Shown here piece by piece: positions 35,395 through 45,340 of a stretch of 64,000 bases of DNA. Each line of letters begins with the position of its first letter. The stretch's first letter is position 1. Origin of the DNA: Vreelandella neptunia (GTDB taxonomy: Bacteria; Pseudomonadota; Gammaproteobacteria; Pseudomonadales; Halomonadaceae); assembly GCF_034479615.1 (NCBI RefSeq), contig NZ_CP140255.1, positions 4,464,001-4,528,000 on the forward strand. Direction: 5' to 3'. The notes under the pieces are model-generated. The model had not been told where the DNA came from and ran no database searches. It worked only from the letters and a program-made list of their open reading frames with translations. Made by a program: the position numbers and the translations under genes.

Positions 35395-36639
35395 TTAGTT
35401 GTTTTGCGCCGAATAAAGGGCACGAATCTTCAGCGTATGCTCCACCTGCTTCAATGCTTCCAGCGCCTGGGGGCCGTAGGCTTTATCCACATCAATAACT
35501 ACATAACCGACTTTTTCATTGGTCTGCAGGTATTGACCGGAGATGTTGATGTCATTTTCAGACAGCACGCGGTTAATCTGCGACAGCACGCCCGGCACGT
35601 TATCGTGAATATGCAGCAAACGGTGCTTGTCCGGGTGAGCGGGCAGCGCGACTTCTGGGAAATTGACCGAGGTCACGGTGGTGCCGTTATCGGAGTAAGT
35701 GATCAGTTTTTCTGACACTTCGATACCGATGTTCTCCTGAGCTTCCAGGGTGGAGCCACCGATATGCGGGGTCAGAATCACATTTTCCAGGCCGCGTAGC
35801 GGGCTCTGGAACTCCTCGTTGTTGCCTTTCGGCTCAACTGGGAAGACATCAATCGCGGCGCCGTTAAGCTTGCCAGCCTTAATCGCCTCAGCCAGCGCAT
35901 CAATTTCAACCACGCTGCCGCGGGCAGCGTTAATCAAGATAGCGCCTTGCTTCATGGCAGCGATCTCTTTCGCGCCGATCATCCAGCGGGTAGAGGCAAG
36001 GTCTGGCACGTGCAGGCTGACCACATCGGCCCGGCCCAGAAGCTCTTCAAGGCTGCCTACTTGGCTGGCATTGCCCATGCCCAGCTTGGCGACGACATCG
36101 TAGTAAATGACGTTAAAGCCCAGCGATTCGGCCAGCACCGAAAGCTGCGCGCCGATGCTGCCGTAGCCCACGATGCCCAGGGTTTTACCCCGTGCTTCAT
36201 GGGAGTTTTTCGCGGACTTCAGCCAGCCGCCCTGGTGGGCGCGGGCGTTCTTCTCTGGGATACCGCGCAGCAGCATAATCGCTTCTGCCAGTACCAGTTC
36301 TGCCACCGAACGGGTATTGGAGTACGGCGCGTTAAATACCGCGATGCCACGGGTAAGGGCAGCGGTTAAATCGACCTGATTGGTGCCGATACAGAAACAG
36401 CCCACGCCGACCAGCTTCTCCGCCGCCTCGAACACGCGCTCCGTCAACTGGGTGCGGGAACGAATACCGATGAAGTGAACATCGCGGATCTTTTCGATCA
36501 GCGCATCCTCATCAAGGGACGTCGGCAGGTGCTCAATATTGGCGTATCCTGACGTGTGAAAATTGTCCACCGCACTTTGGTGGACGCCCTCGAGTAGCAG
36601 GATCTTGATCTTGCTCTTTTCCAGGGACGTTTTGGCCAT
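35395..36639 (-). CDS. serA: D-3-phosphoglycerate dehydrogenase SerA
   Basis: 414 residues from ATG 36639; this start gives MAKTSLEKSKIK, matching the E. coli protein, so an ATG ten codons earlier is not preferred. It catalyses the first step of serine synthesis. The NAD-binding motif is GYGSIG (near 160), the catalytic Arg is in NAARGSVV (near 240) and the catalytic His is in LTPHIGGST (near 292). The C-terminal ACT domain (about 340-414) gives serine feedback inhibition in the E. coli type. The gene stands alone. Confidence 0.96.
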   Translation of the reverse strand: MAKTSLEKSKIKILLLEGVHQSAVDNFHTSGYANIEHLPTSLDEDALIEKIRDVHFIGIRSRTQLTERVFEAAEKLVGVGCFCIGTNQVDLTAALTRGIAVFNAPYSNTRSVAELVLAEAIMLLRGIPEKNARAHQGGWLKSAKNSHEARGKTLGIVGYGSIGAQLSVLAESLGFNVIYYDVVAKLGMGNASQVGSLEELLGRADVVSLHVPDLASTRWMIGAKEIAAMKQGAILINAARGSVVEIDALAEAIKAGKLNGAAIDVFPVEPKGNNEEFQSPLRGLENVILTPHIGGSTLEAQENIGIEVSEKLITYSDNGTTVTSVNFPEVALPAHPDKHRLLHIHDNVPGVLSQINRVLSENDINISGQYLQTNEKVGYVVIDVDKAYGPQALEALKQVEHTLKIRALYSAQNN

Positions 36640-36840
36640 GGCTGAATCAACCTCTATGGTCGGCGGCATGCGCCGTGTATCGGTTCACGGGAGGCGCATA
36701 TCGTAGCACAACCCGCGTCGTTCAGGCCGGTTGTGAATGATGAAAAGTCTGCGTGGTGACGATGAATGGATCGCAAGTCGCGCAACAAGCGGTATTCGAA
36801 GAGGGCAGACGCCGCCCCCCAGCCTCGGTGTATACTGTGG

Positions 36841-36860
36841 GCTTATTTAAGCTTATTTAA
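36841..36860. repeat. Perfect 10-bp tandem duplication in the xseB leader
   Basis: GCTTATTTAA is repeated exactly. It begins four bases after a -10-like TATACT (36831-36836), so it falls at or just after the transcription start of the xseB-ispA-dxs operon. Confidence 0.7.
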
Positions 36861-36888
36861 AAACATACCGGTTTGCAGGCATACCCCA

Positions 36889-37179
36889 ATGAGCGACACG
36901 ACATCACCCCCGCAGGACTTTGCCGCGACGGTTGAACAACTTGAAACCATCGTTGAACGTCTCGAGTCAGGCGAGCTCTCATTGGAAGATGCACTGACCG
37001 CGTTTGAACAGGGCGTGCGGCTAACCCGCGATGCCCAACAACGCCTGGATAGCGCCGAGCTTAAGGTGCGGGCGCTGAGTGAAGACAGCGAAGGGCGTTT
37101 AAACGTAACGCCTTTTACTGGCCCCGACGACCCCAAGGAGGCGGCCGAGGATGACAGCAAGGAGACGCCACCATGGTAG
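36889..37179 (+). CDS. xseB: Exodeoxyribonuclease VII small subunit XseB
   Basis: 96 residues from ATG 36889; the frame is open further upstream but the family starts here. Small helical subunit that binds XseA. The conserved core is [20 protein letters not shown] (near 12) followed by [14 protein letters not shown]. The C-terminal tail is acidic. The stop overlaps the ispA start by seven bases. xseB-ispA-dxs is a widespread operon order. Confidence 0.95.
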   Translation: MSDTTSPPQDFAATVEQLETIVERLESGELSLEDALTAFEQGVRLTRDAQQRLDSAELKVRALSEDSEGRLNVTPFTGPDDPKEAAEDDSKETPPW

Positions 37180-38066
37180 CCATGCAGCCTAGCCAGCTTG
37201 CCACCCTGCGCCAGACCAGCAATGCCCGCGTGGACGCCACGCTAGCGGCGCTGTTTGATAGCCGCCCAGCGGTAGCACCTCGGCTTGAGGCCGCCATGCG
37301 CCATGGTCTGCTGGCCGGTGGTAAACGCCTGCGCCCGCTACTGGTGTATATGGCCGGGCAGGCACTCGGTGCTACAAACGACGCCCTGGACGCCCCCGCC
37401 GCGGCCATTGAGTTAATCCACGCCTACTCGTTAATCCATGATGACTTACCCGCCATGGATGACGATGACCTTCGCCGTGGTCAGCCTACTGTGCATAAAG
37501 CCTTTGATGAAGCGAGTGCGATTCTGGCCGGTGACGCACTGCAGGCGCTGGCCTTCGAAGTGCTGGCCAGCAATGCACATCCGCGACTGGGCCATTTGGT
37601 GCACACCCTGGCCTCCGCCTCTGGACGTGATGGCATGGTGGCGGGGCAGGCGCTGGATTTAGACGCCGTCGGCGGCCACCCGGATGTGGACGCCCTGGCC
37701 CATATGCACGCCCATAAAACTGGCGCCCTCATTGTTGCCGCTGTGCGCTTGGGGGGACTGGTAGCCGTTGAAGACACAGACCCTCGCTTAACGGCGCTTA
37801 CTCGCTACGCCCGCGCCATTGGTCTAGCCTTTCAGATTCACGACGACATCCTGGATGTGACCGGCGACACCGTTACCCTAGGCAAAACGTCAGGCGCCGA
37901 TGCTGCACGCGCCAAGCCCACTTACCCCAGCCTGCTGGGGTTAGAGGGCGCTCAACGCAAAGCACACAGCCTGATTGACGAGGCCATTGCCGCGCTCGCC
38001 CCACTGGGCGAACGTGCTGCACCGCTGGCCGACTTAGCCCACTATATGATCGAGCGCGACCACTAA
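37173..38066 (+). CDS. ispA: Farnesyl diphosphate synthase IspA
   Basis: 297 residues. It condenses IPP with DMAPP and GPP to give FPP. The first Asp-rich motif is [10 protein letters not shown] (near 88), with RRGQPTVH following. The second is DDILD (near 228). GGKRLRPLL near 50 binds the substrate diphosphate. AGGAG precedes ATG 37173. It lies between xseB and dxs with a two-base gap to dxs, so all three are co-transcribed. Confidence 0.96.
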   Translation: MVAMQPSQLATLRQTSNARVDATLAALFDSRPAVAPRLEAAMRHGLLAGGKRLRPLLVYMAGQALGATNDALDAPAAAIELIHAYSLIHDDLPAMDDDDLRRGQPTVHKAFDEASAILAGDALQALAFEVLASNAHPRLGHLVHTLASASGRDGMVAGQALDLDAVGGHPDVDALAHMHAHKTGALIVAAVRLGGLVAVEDTDPRLTALTRYARAIGLAFQIHDDILDVTGDTVTLGKTSGADAARAKPTYPSLLGLEGAQRKAHSLIDEAIAALAPLGERAAPLADLAHYMIERDH

Positions 38067-38068
38067 AG

Positions 38069-39994
38069 ATGCCCATGAAGCTGTTCGACGAAATCCCCCG
38101 CGAGCGCCCCACGACGCCGCTGCTCGACTCCTTTGACCATCCCGCCGCGCTGCGGGCCATGAATGCCTCCCAGCTCGCCCAACTAGCCGACGAGCTACGC
38201 GCCTACCTGCTTTATAGCGTGGGTGTTTCCGGCGGTCACTTTGGCGCCGGGCTCGGCGTGGTCGAGTTGAGCGTTGCCCTGCACCACGCCTTTAATACGC
38301 CCCACGACCGTTTAGTCTGGGACGTTGGCCACCAGGCTTATCCGCATAAAATCCTCACCGGCCGCCGCGAGACGATGCTCAGTATTCGCCAGCACGGCGG
38401 CCTGGCGGCGTTTCCTCGCCGCGCCGAGTCAGAGTACGACACCTTCGGCGTGGGTCACTCCAGCACGTCGATTTCAGCTGCGTTGGGCATGGCACTGGCA
38501 GCGAAGGCACAGGGCGAAAAGCGACACGTATGTGCGATTATCGGCGACGGTGCGCTCACCGCCGGAATGGCCTTTGAAGCTCTTGCCCATGCGGGGCACG
38601 TGGATGCCAATTTACTGGTCGTACTCAACGACAACGAGATGTCGATTTCCGAGAACGTCGGCGGCATGGCGACCTACCTTGCCCGGGTGCTCTCCAGCAA
38701 GCCCTACCTGAAAATACGCGAAGAGGGCAAAAAAGTGCTTTCGCACCTGCCCGGCGCACTGGAACTTGCCCGGCGCACTGAAGAGCATATGAAAGGCATG
38801 GTCAGCCCCGCCACGCTGTTTGAAGAGATGGGCTTTAACTACGTGGGCCCCATCGATGGCCATGACCTCGACGCATTAACCCATACGCTAGAAAACCTGC
38901 GCGACCTCGACGGCCCACAGTTTCTGCACATCAAAACGGTGAAAGGCAAAGGCTTCCTGCCCGCCGAGGCGGATCAGATTGGCTACCACGCTATTACCAA
39001 GCTGGAAAAACCCGACACGTTAGCCAACGCGACGACGGTCAAGAAACCGCTGGCTACCCCTCCACCAGCGAAGAAAAAATACTGCAATGTGTTCGGCGAC
39101 TGGCTGTGCGATATGGCGGCAAGCGACCCGCGCCTGATGGGCATTACCCCTGCCATGCGCGAAGGCTCCGACCTGATTCGCTTCTCTAAAGAGTACCCTC
39201 AGCGCTACTTCGATGTGGCGATTGCCGAGCAGCACGCGGTAACGCTTGCGGCGGGTATGGCCTGCGAAGGCATGAAGCCCGTGGTGGCAATTTACTCCAC
39301 CTTTCTGCAGCGCGGTTACGACCAGTTGATTCATGACGTCGCGGTGCAGAATCTGGACGTCACCTTCGCCATTGATCGCGCGGGCCTGGTCGGCGAAGAC
39401 GGCCCCACGCACCACGGCAGCATGGATCTCTCCTTCTTGCGATGCGTGCCCGGCATGGTGATTCTGGCCCCGGCGGATGAAGCCGAGTGCCGCGCCATGC
39501 TGAGTGCGGCCTATCACCACCCTGGCCCTGCCGCGGTGCGCTACCCCCGAGGCACCGGCCCTGGTGCGGAAATTCCCGCGCATCTTGAGCCACTCGCCAT
39601 TGGCAAAGCGGAAGTGCGCCGCCATGCCGCCAACGACGGCGTGCGTATTGCGCTACTCGCCTTTGGCAGCCTCAATAGCGCCGCCGCTGAAGTCGCAGAA
39701 CGACTCAATGCGACCCACATCAATATGCGCTCAATTAAGCCGCTGGATCGCGATGCAGTGCTGCACGCTGCCGACGAGCACGAACTGTTGGTGACCCTGG
39801 AAGAGAACGTGGTAGCCGGTGGCGCAGGTAGCGCCGTGAATGAGCTGCTCCACGCCGAAGGCGTTCAGGTGGAAGTGCTCAACCTCGGCCTGCCGGACGC
39901 TTTTGTGGAGCATGGCACACCCCCGCAGCTGCTTGCCGACTGCCAGCTGGATAGCGATGGCATCGAGCGCGCCATCCGCTCCCGATTACCCTAA
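38069..39994 (+). CDS. dxs: 1-deoxy-D-xylulose-5-phosphate synthase Dxs
   Basis: 641 residues, normal length. It joins pyruvate and glyceraldehyde-3-phosphate in the first MEP-pathway step with thiamine diphosphate. The N-terminal domain has [16 protein letters not shown] (near 90) and the TPP-binding [14 protein letters not shown] (near 155), with [13 protein letters not shown]. The pyrimidine-binding domain starts near 325, with [15 protein letters not shown] near 435. A transketolase C-terminal domain ends the protein. It shares an operon with ispA, linking precursor and FPP supply. Confidence 0.97.
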   Translation: MPMKLFDEIPRERPTTPLLDSFDHPAALRAMNASQLAQLADELRAYLLYSVGVSGGHFGAGLGVVELSVALHHAFNTPHDRLVWDVGHQAYPHKILTGRRETMLSIRQHGGLAAFPRRAESEYDTFGVGHSSTSISAALGMALAAKAQGEKRHVCAIIGDGALTAGMAFEALAHAGHVDANLLVVLNDNEMSISENVGGMATYLARVLSSKPYLKIREEGKKVLSHLPGALELARRTEEHMKGMVSPATLFEEMGFNYVGPIDGHDLDALTHTLENLRDLDGPQFLHIKTVKGKGFLPAEADQIGYHAITKLEKPDTLANATTVKKPLATPPPAKKKYCNVFGDWLCDMAASDPRLMGITPAMREGSDLIRFSKEYPQRYFDVAIAEQHAVTLAAGMACEGMKPVVAIYSTFLQRGYDQLIHDVAVQNLDVTFAIDRAGLVGEDGPTHHGSMDLSFLRCVPGMVILAPADEAECRAMLSAAYHHPGPAAVRYPRGTGPGAEIPAHLEPLAIGKAEVRRHAANDGVRIALLAFGSLNSAAAEVAERLNATHINMRSIKPLDRDAVLHAADEHELLVTLEENVVAGGAGSAVNELLHAEGVQVEVLNLGLPDAFVEHGTPPQLLADCQLDSDGIERAIRSRLP

Positions 39995-40026
39995 GTCATT
40001 ATCTTTAAACCACTTTTGAGATTGCT

Positions 40027-40791
40027 ATGCTATTGCTTATTGTTATTTTCGGCCTGATCGGTCTTGCGTTCGGTGGCCCGGTAGGGCTGCTGATTGGCGG
40101 CGGTCTGGGCTGGTGGCTGGGACGCTGGATCAGCCGTCGCCTGAATATCGCCCGAATGCGCATTCAGGAAGGCTTTCTGGAGTCGATTTTTTCAGTGATG
40201 GGCTGCCTGTGCCAAGCCGACGGCAAAGTGACCGATGGCGAGTTGGACGTTGCCGAAAAGCTATTTGACCAGATGCATCTGCAGGGCGAACAGCGGGCCA
40301 AGGCTCGCGCTGCCTTTGAGCGTGGCCGCGCCGATGACTTCAATCTGGACGCCGAGCTGGCCAACGTTAACCGCCTTACCCAGCGCCAGCCGGTTTTACG
40401 CCAAGTGTTTATCCAGGTGCAGTTAACCGCCATAGCGGCAGACGGGGTACTTCATCCTGCTGAGCACGAAATGATCTTGCGCGTTGCTCGCGGTGTTGGC
40501 TGCAGCGATGCCGAAGTTCAGCAGATCGAAGCGATGCTGCACGGTGCCGCCGCTAACTCCCAGGGCTCCAGCGAAGAGGCTCTCAAAGACGCTTACCGCG
40601 TACTAGGGGTTTCTGAAGACGCCAGCGATGCTGAAATCAAAAAAGCCTACCGCCGCCTGATGAGCCAAAACCATCCGGACAAACTCGCCGGCAAAGGCCT
40701 CCCCGAAAGCATGCGCGATGTCGCCCAAGCGCGTACCAGCGAAATCGGTAACGCTTACGAGCGGATCCGTGAGGCGCGGGGTAGCGCTTAG
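40027..40791 (+). CDS. djlA: DjlA-like membrane-anchored J-domain co-chaperone
   Basis: 254 residues. An N-terminal membrane segment with a glycine-rich stretch (LIGGGLGWWLG, near 20-35) is followed by a TerB-like helical domain (about 50-170). The C-terminal J domain (about 185-254) carries the HPD motif in SQNHPDKLAG. It should stimulate DnaK from the inner membrane, as DjlA does. It starts 32 bases after dxs and may be read from the same transcript. Confidence 0.93.
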   Translation: MLLLIVIFGLIGLAFGGPVGLLIGGGLGWWLGRWISRRLNIARMRIQEGFLESIFSVMGCLCQADGKVTDGELDVAEKLFDQMHLQGEQRAKARAAFERGRADDFNLDAELANVNRLTQRQPVLRQVFIQVQLTAIAADGVLHPAEHEMILRVARGVGCSDAEVQQIEAMLHGAAANSQGSSEEALKDAYRVLGVSEDASDAEIKKAYRRLMSQNHPDKLAGKGLPESMRDVAQARTSEIGNAYERIREARGSA

Positions 40792-40879
40792 AGGTAGCTC
40801 TAATTGATAGCATCTAGATAATCGACAGCGACGTTCACGCCCGCTAATTAAAGCATCGATTTTTCGCCAGGAGCACGCC

Positions 40880-41503
40880 ATGATCACGCTATACACTTTC
40901 CCCCACTCCCGCTCGCTACGGGCAGCGTGGACGCTTGAAGAGTTAGGCCTTGAGTATCAATGCCAGCATGTAGCGCTGGATAAAGGCGAGGGGCAAACCG
41001 CCGAGCATTTGGCGCGTCACCCGGATGGCAAGGTGCCGGTGATTGAGGATGGGGAAGTATCGCTATTTGAATCGGCGCCGATTTGCCGTTACCTAGCGGA
41101 GCAGTATGGCGATGGTACGCTGCTGCCTAGCGACCCCGCAGCCCGCGCTCAGGTCGACCAGTGGCTCAGCTTTATCGTTACCGAAATTGAGCAGCCACTG
41201 TGGAATCAGGCCAAGCATAAATTTGCCCTGCCCACTGACAAGCGCGTTCCCGCTATTTTGCCGGTCTGCGCCTGGGAGTTTCAGCGTGCGCTAAGCGCGC
41301 TAGAGCGCCGCTACAACGGGCAAGAAAACTTGGTGGGTAATGCCTTTACCCTTGCGGATCTGTTTTTAACCCATACCTTGTCGTGGGCGATCAGCATGAA
41401 GCACCGCTTACCCGAACCGCTGATGGCCTATCGCGAACGCCACATTCAGCGCGCCGCGATGGCTAGAGCAATCGAAAAAGAGCAGGCTGCCGCAGAGAGC
41501 TAA
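40880..41503 (+). CDS. Glutathione S-transferase family protein
   Basis: 207 residues. The N-terminal thioredoxin-like domain (1-78) has YTFPHSRSLRAAWTLEELG and the cis-Pro segment GKVPVIEDG, followed by FESAPICRYLAEQYGDG. The C-terminal helical domain (about 90-200) has the N-capping LADLFLTHTLSW. AGGAG precedes ATG 40880. The substrate is unknown. A hairpin separates it from the convergent cheZ. Confidence 0.9.
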   Translation: MITLYTFPHSRSLRAAWTLEELGLEYQCQHVALDKGEGQTAEHLARHPDGKVPVIEDGEVSLFESAPICRYLAEQYGDGTLLPSDPAARAQVDQWLSFIVTEIEQPLWNQAKHKFALPTDKRVPAILPVCAWEFQRALSALERRYNGQENLVGNAFTLADLFLTHTLSWAISMKHRLPEPLMAYRERHIQRAAMARAIEKEQAAAES

Positions 41504-41531
41504 TCAACGCAGAAAGCATCCAAAACGCTTT

Positions 41532-41567
41532 AAAAACCGTTGTCGGCAGTGCATGGCAACGGTTTTT
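41532..41567. terminator. Bidirectional terminator between the GST gene and cheZ
   Basis: AAAAACCGTTG pairs with CAACGGTTTTT across a 14-base loop. It offers a U-tract on both strands and lies between convergent genes. Confidence 0.82.
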
Positions 41568-41583
41568 AACTAGTTGGCTTTGC

Positions 41584-42270
41584 CTAAAAGCCAAGCTCAT
41601 CAAGCAAATCATCTACCTGATCCTGTCCTGACACTGCATCAACCTTGCTTTCGCCTACCTGCGGACCATTGCGCAGTTTGGCGTGCTCATCCCGGTCATC
41701 TTCCAACTTAACGCCGTCGGTGACATGAGGAACATTATCCACCAGCACCTGAACAAGCTGCTCTTCGATGAGTTTGATGACTTCCATCATTTTCTTAATC
41801 ACCTGGCCGGTGAGATCCTGGAAGTCCTGAGCCATCATGATTTCAAGCAGCTCTTTTTGAGTAGCCCCGGTTGCGCTGGGAAGCTTACTGCTAAAAAAGT
41901 TCTGCGTATCCTCGACGAGATTAGCATCACCTTCTACCGCCGCGAGCTTGGCTGCCGCTGCCTGCCAGCGCTTATTAAGCGCAGCACCTTCTTCTTCAAG
42001 GCTGTCTTGCACCGGTTGAGCGCGCTCAACGGCATTCAATGCCCGCTCTGCGGCCTGCTCGGTCATTGAGGCCACATAGTTGAGACGGTCGTTAGCATCA
42101 GGTATTGCTTGCGCCGCCTGTGTTATCTGCTGATCTAAGCCCAGTTCTTTCATGCTGTCCCGCAGCAGGCGCGTTAAGTGGCCTATGCGGTGCACCATTT
42201 CATCAGTACTGTCTTTTTTGCCCAGTACCGACGGCATGGTCGTGTCGTGGGCGTTGTTAACAGTGCTCAT
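41584..42270 (-). CDS. cheZ: Chemotaxis protein phosphatase CheZ
   Basis: 228 residues. It dephosphorylates CheY-P. The catalytic stretch is MAQDFQDLTGQVIKKMMEVI (near 147-166), with the Asp and Gln of DLTGQ as in E. coli. The C-terminal CheY-binding peptide QDQVDDLLDELGF is intact. AGAGGA precedes ATG 42270. It stands alone, away from cheY or other che genes, and carries its own sigma-28 promoter. Confidence 0.95.
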   Translation of the reverse strand: MSTVNNAHDTTMPSVLGKKDSTDEMVHRIGHLTRLLRDSMKELGLDQQITQAAQAIPDANDRLNYVASMTEQAAERALNAVERAQPVQDSLEEEGAALNKRWQAAAAKLAAVEGDANLVEDTQNFFSSKLPSATGATQKELLEIMMAQDFQDLTGQVIKKMMEVIKLIEEQLVQVLVDNVPHVTDGVKLEDDRDEHAKLRNGPQVGESKVDAVSGQDQVDDLLDELGF

Positions 42271-42402
42271 GACAATCCTCTTGTTGGAAAATCTTATTGA
42301 ATGTCGTTTTGGGTCTGGCGATAGACATCACTATACGAACCCACTATGTTTTTCAGACTGTTCGGCGCTCAATACATCAAGCTTGTATCTCACCTGATAC
42401 TA

Positions 42403-42429
42403 CTGTCGGCTAAATAGGCTAAAACTTAA
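42403..42429 (-). promoter_or_regulatory. Sigma-28 (FliA) promoter of cheZ
   Basis: On the minus strand, TTAAGTTT-N11-GCCGACAG. The -35 element matches seven of eight bases of TAAAGTTT, the -10 element matches six of eight of GCCGATAA, and the spacer is exactly 11. The leader is about 125 bases. Confidence 0.7.
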
Positions 42430-42549
42430 GTTTAACGTTTAGTCTACAGAGTGAATCAGTGACTTACAGGTATTTGTCATACCTTTAAAAGCCATCTAAT
42501 TGGCATGCCGGCTCACGCGGGCAATGATCCGAAGTCGAGCTATTACCCC

Positions 42550-43269
42550 TTAAACAGCCGAGACGTGCGGAAGAACGGCGCTATAAACGGCAAAGTAGTG
42601 ACAGATGCTGCCCGCAACGACAAACAGATGCCAGATTGCATGGTTGTAGGGGATAGCGCGCACGGCATAGAAGATCACCCCTAGCGTATAGGTAATCCCT
42701 CCCGCGGCCAGCAAGACGATGCCGGTTGTCGATAAACTCGCCGCCATCTCTCCTGACGCCAGCACTATCATCCAGCCCATGACCAGATAAATCGCCACGC
42801 GTAATATCGAAAAGCGCTGGGGCCATAGCAGTATGCAAGCAATCCCCACCAACGCCAGCGACCACACGGCGGTAAACAATACCCAGCCCGTAGGGCCGCG
42901 CATATTGACGAGTAAAAAGGGCGTGTAAGTACCTGCGATGAGTAGATAAATTGCGCAGTGATCAAGTAACTGAAAGCGCTGCTTCCAGCGCCGATGAGGG
43001 ATGCCATGGTAAAGAGTCGAAGCGGTATACAGCAGCACTAGCGTGGTACCGTACATGCTCAGGCTAACGATTTTCCACGGATCGACATGGGCAGCGTAGC
43101 TCGCCACTATCAGCAACACGACCATTCCCACCAGGCTTAGCACGGCACCAATACCGTGGGTGATGCTGTGCAGATACTCTTCAACAACGCTGAACTCACC
43201 TTCTTCTTCGGATGGCTTTTCACGCTGCTGTTTATACTGCTGGTAATGCTCCTTACTAACGGCGTTCAT
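42550..43269 (-). CDS. Hemolysin III / YqfA family membrane protein
   Basis: 239 residues from ATG 43269 (AGGAG nine bases upstream); an in-frame ATG eight codons earlier is possible. Seven hydrophobic segments follow a charged N-terminus. Conserved family residues are HSITHGIGAVLSLVG (near 35), TASTLYHGIPHR (near 80) and HAIWHLFVVAGSICHYF (near 212); the His residues bind zinc in relatives (PAQR superfamily). The function in bacteria is unclear, and true haemolysis is doubtful. Confidence 0.9.
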   Translation of the reverse strand: MNAVSKEHYQQYKQQREKPSEEEGEFSVVEEYLHSITHGIGAVLSLVGMVVLLIVASYAAHVDPWKIVSLSMYGTTLVLLYTASTLYHGIPHRRWKQRFQLLDHCAIYLLIAGTYTPFLLVNMRGPTGWVLFTAVWSLALVGIACILLWPQRFSILRVAIYLVMGWMIVLASGEMAASLSTTGIVLLAAGGITYTLGVIFYAVRAIPYNHAIWHLFVVAGSICHYFAVYSAVLPHVSAV

Positions 43270-43305
43270 CCTGGGGCGCTCCTGGCATGCCATACCCCAC
43301 TCATA

Positions 43306-43941
43306 TCACCCCTTACGTTCAATATCTACATCGCTGGCCTGAGTGAAGTCATCCAGGGCCATCATATGGCCAAGCTTGCCCGCTTTGGTTGAGAGATACT
43401 GTTCGTTATGGGGGTTCAGACCAGTGGTGATCGGCAGGCGTTCGACGACATTGACGCCGTCGCGGGTGAGGGCATCCACCTTGCGCGGGTTATTGGTCAT
43501 TAACCTTAACGATGTGATGCCCAAATGATTAAGCATCGGTACGCACAGATCATAGCGGCGCATGTCGGCGCCAAATCCGAGCTGCTCATTGGCCTCGACC
43601 GTATCCGCACCTTGATCCTGCAGGTGATAGGCACGAATTTTGTTTAACAGACCAATTCCGCGCCCCTCTTGGCGCAGATAAAAAAGGACGCCGCGGCCCT
43701 CTTCAGCGATGCGTTTCAGCGCTTCCTGGAGCTGATAGCCACAGTCGCAGCGCATGGAGAAAAGCGCATCGCCGGTCAAACACTCGGAGTGCACCCGCCC
43801 CAACACCGGCTCGTCGCCTGTCACATCGCCCAGCGTTAAGGCGATATGATCCTTGCCGGTGGCTTCATCTTCGAAGCCATGCATAGTAAATGTTGCCCAG
43901 GGCGTGGGCAGCCGGGAAGCGGCAATGAAGCGAATGGTCAC
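43306..43941 (-). CDS. ribA: GTP cyclohydrolase II RibA
   Basis: 211 residues, single-domain RibA (not fused to RibB). It opens GTP to start riboflavin synthesis. The zinc-binding Cys residues are in [20 protein letters not shown] (near 53-68). The active-site segment is [20 protein letters not shown] (near 94), and [14 protein letters not shown] follows. It is not clustered with other rib genes. A stand-alone ribA is common in gammaproteobacteria. Confidence 0.95.
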   Translation of the reverse strand: MTIRFIAASRLPTPWATFTMHGFEDEATGKDHIALTLGDVTGDEPVLGRVHSECLTGDALFSMRCDCGYQLQEALKRIAEEGRGVLFYLRQEGRGIGLLNKIRAYHLQDQGADTVEANEQLGFGADMRRYDLCVPMLNHLGITSLRLMTNNPRKVDALTRDGVNVVERLPITTGLNPHNEQYLSTKAGKLGHMMALDDFTQASDVDIERKG

Positions 43942-44144
43942 AGGTTACCTCGCTGATTGACCAAACCAGTTAACCACACCAGTGTTGGCAAAGTGGGTCA
44001 GTATTCTAACAGGAAGCGGCGCAGGCCTCACGCTGGGGAAGAAGCTAAAATCGGCTTATTAGGCGAGAAAAATTGTCCGGGTGCGACGATTTTTGCCATC
44101 TAGTACGCCGCCCTAGCGCCTATCTTCAAGTACAATTGCTCCCA

Positions 44145-44204
44145 TACGATCCCCGATACGGTTTCAAGTACGCTCCCAAGTACGGTTTCCAATACGATGC
44201 GGGC
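44145..44204. repeat. Five imperfect 12-bp tandem units upstream of hemE
   Basis: The units are TACGATCCCCGA, TACGGTTTCAAG, TACGCTCCCAAG, TACGGTTTCCAA and TACGATGCGGGC, in exact 12-base phase. Units two and four, and units one and five, are most alike. The array ends 23 bases before the hemE start. I see no coding role for it. Confidence 0.7.
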
Positions 44205-44227
44205 AAATTTCCTAAGAGCAAGTGTCT

Positions 44228-45340
44228 ATGACCACTACACCTTTGCAAAATGATCGCTTTCTTCGCGCACTAGCGCGCCAGCCCGTCGACCGCACCCCGG
44301 TGTGGATGATGCGCCAAGCGGGCCGCTACCTGCCGGAATACCGCGCCAGCCGCGCCGATGCGGGCAGTTTTATGGATCTGTGCCGCAACCATGACCTAGC
44401 CTGCGAAGTCACCCTGCAGCCCTTGGAGCGTTACCCGCTGGATGCGGCCATTCTGTTTTCAGATATTTTAACCATTCCCGATGCCATGGGCTTGGGACTC
44501 TATTTTGAAACTGGCGAAGGCCCCAAATTCCGCAAAACGGTGCGCACTCAAGAAGAGGTTGCCGCACTCAGCGTGCCCGACGCCGAGCGCGATCTGGACT
44601 ACGTGATGCGTGCAGTTTCCACCATTCGCCGCGAGCTGAACGGCCGCATGCCGCTAATCGGCTTCTCAGGCAGCCCCTGGACGCTGGCGACTTACATGGT
44701 GGAGGGCGGTTCCAGCAAGGACTTCCGCCATCTGAAAACCATGCTTTACGATACCCCGGATACCATGCACCAGTTGCTGGATACGCTGGCGCATGCGGTA
44801 ACTGACTACCTGAACGCCCAAATTCGCGCGGGCGCCCAAGCAGTGCAGATTTTTGATACCTGGGGCGGCGCGCTCTCTACCCCTGCTTACCTGGAGTTCT
44901 CACTCCGCTACATGGAGCAGATCGTCTCCGGGCTGATCCGCGAGCACGACGGCCGCCGGGTACCGGTGATTTTGTTCACCAAAAACGGCGGCCAGTGGCT
45001 CGAGCATATCGCTTGCGCCGGTGCCGACGCGCTGGGTATCGACTGGTCTACCGAACTTTCCGACGCCCGTGCTCGAGTTGGACATAAAGTGGCGCTACAA
45101 GGCAACCTGGATCCCAACGTATTGTTTGCCCGCCCCTCGGCTATCCGCGCCGAAGTGGCCCGGGTGCTGGAGAGCTACGGCCACGGCCCTGGTCACGTAT
45201 TTAACCTGGGCCACGGTATCAGCCAATTCACCAACCCCGATAACGTCACCGCCTTTATGGAGGCGCTGCACGAGCTAAGCCCGCAGTATCACCGCGATAT
45301 TCCGACTCACACCAATGCACAGTATTCAGGAGCCAATTGA
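44228..45340 (+). CDS. hemE: Uroporphyrinogen decarboxylase HemE
   Basis: 370 residues from ATG 44228; a GTG two codons earlier is in frame but less likely. It removes four carboxyl groups from uroporphyrinogen III in haem synthesis. Signatures are [17 protein letters not shown] (near 25) and [18 protein letters not shown] (near 140). Length is normal. The stop overlaps the speE start by one base, so hemE and speE form an operon, which is an unusual pairing. Confidence 0.96.
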   Translation: MTTTPLQNDRFLRALARQPVDRTPVWMMRQAGRYLPEYRASRADAGSFMDLCRNHDLACEVTLQPLERYPLDAAILFSDILTIPDAMGLGLYFETGEGPKFRKTVRTQEEVAALSVPDAERDLDYVMRAVSTIRRELNGRMPLIGFSGSPWTLATYMVEGGSSKDFRHLKTMLYDTPDTMHQLLDTLAHAVTDYLNAQIRAGAQAVQIFDTWGGALSTPAYLEFSLRYMEQIVSGLIREHDGRRVPVILFTKNGGQWLEHIACAGADALGIDWSTELSDARARVGHKVALQGNLDPNVLFARPSAIRAEVARVLESYGHGPGHVFNLGHGISQFTNPDNVTAFMEALHELSPQYHRDIPTHTNAQYSGAN

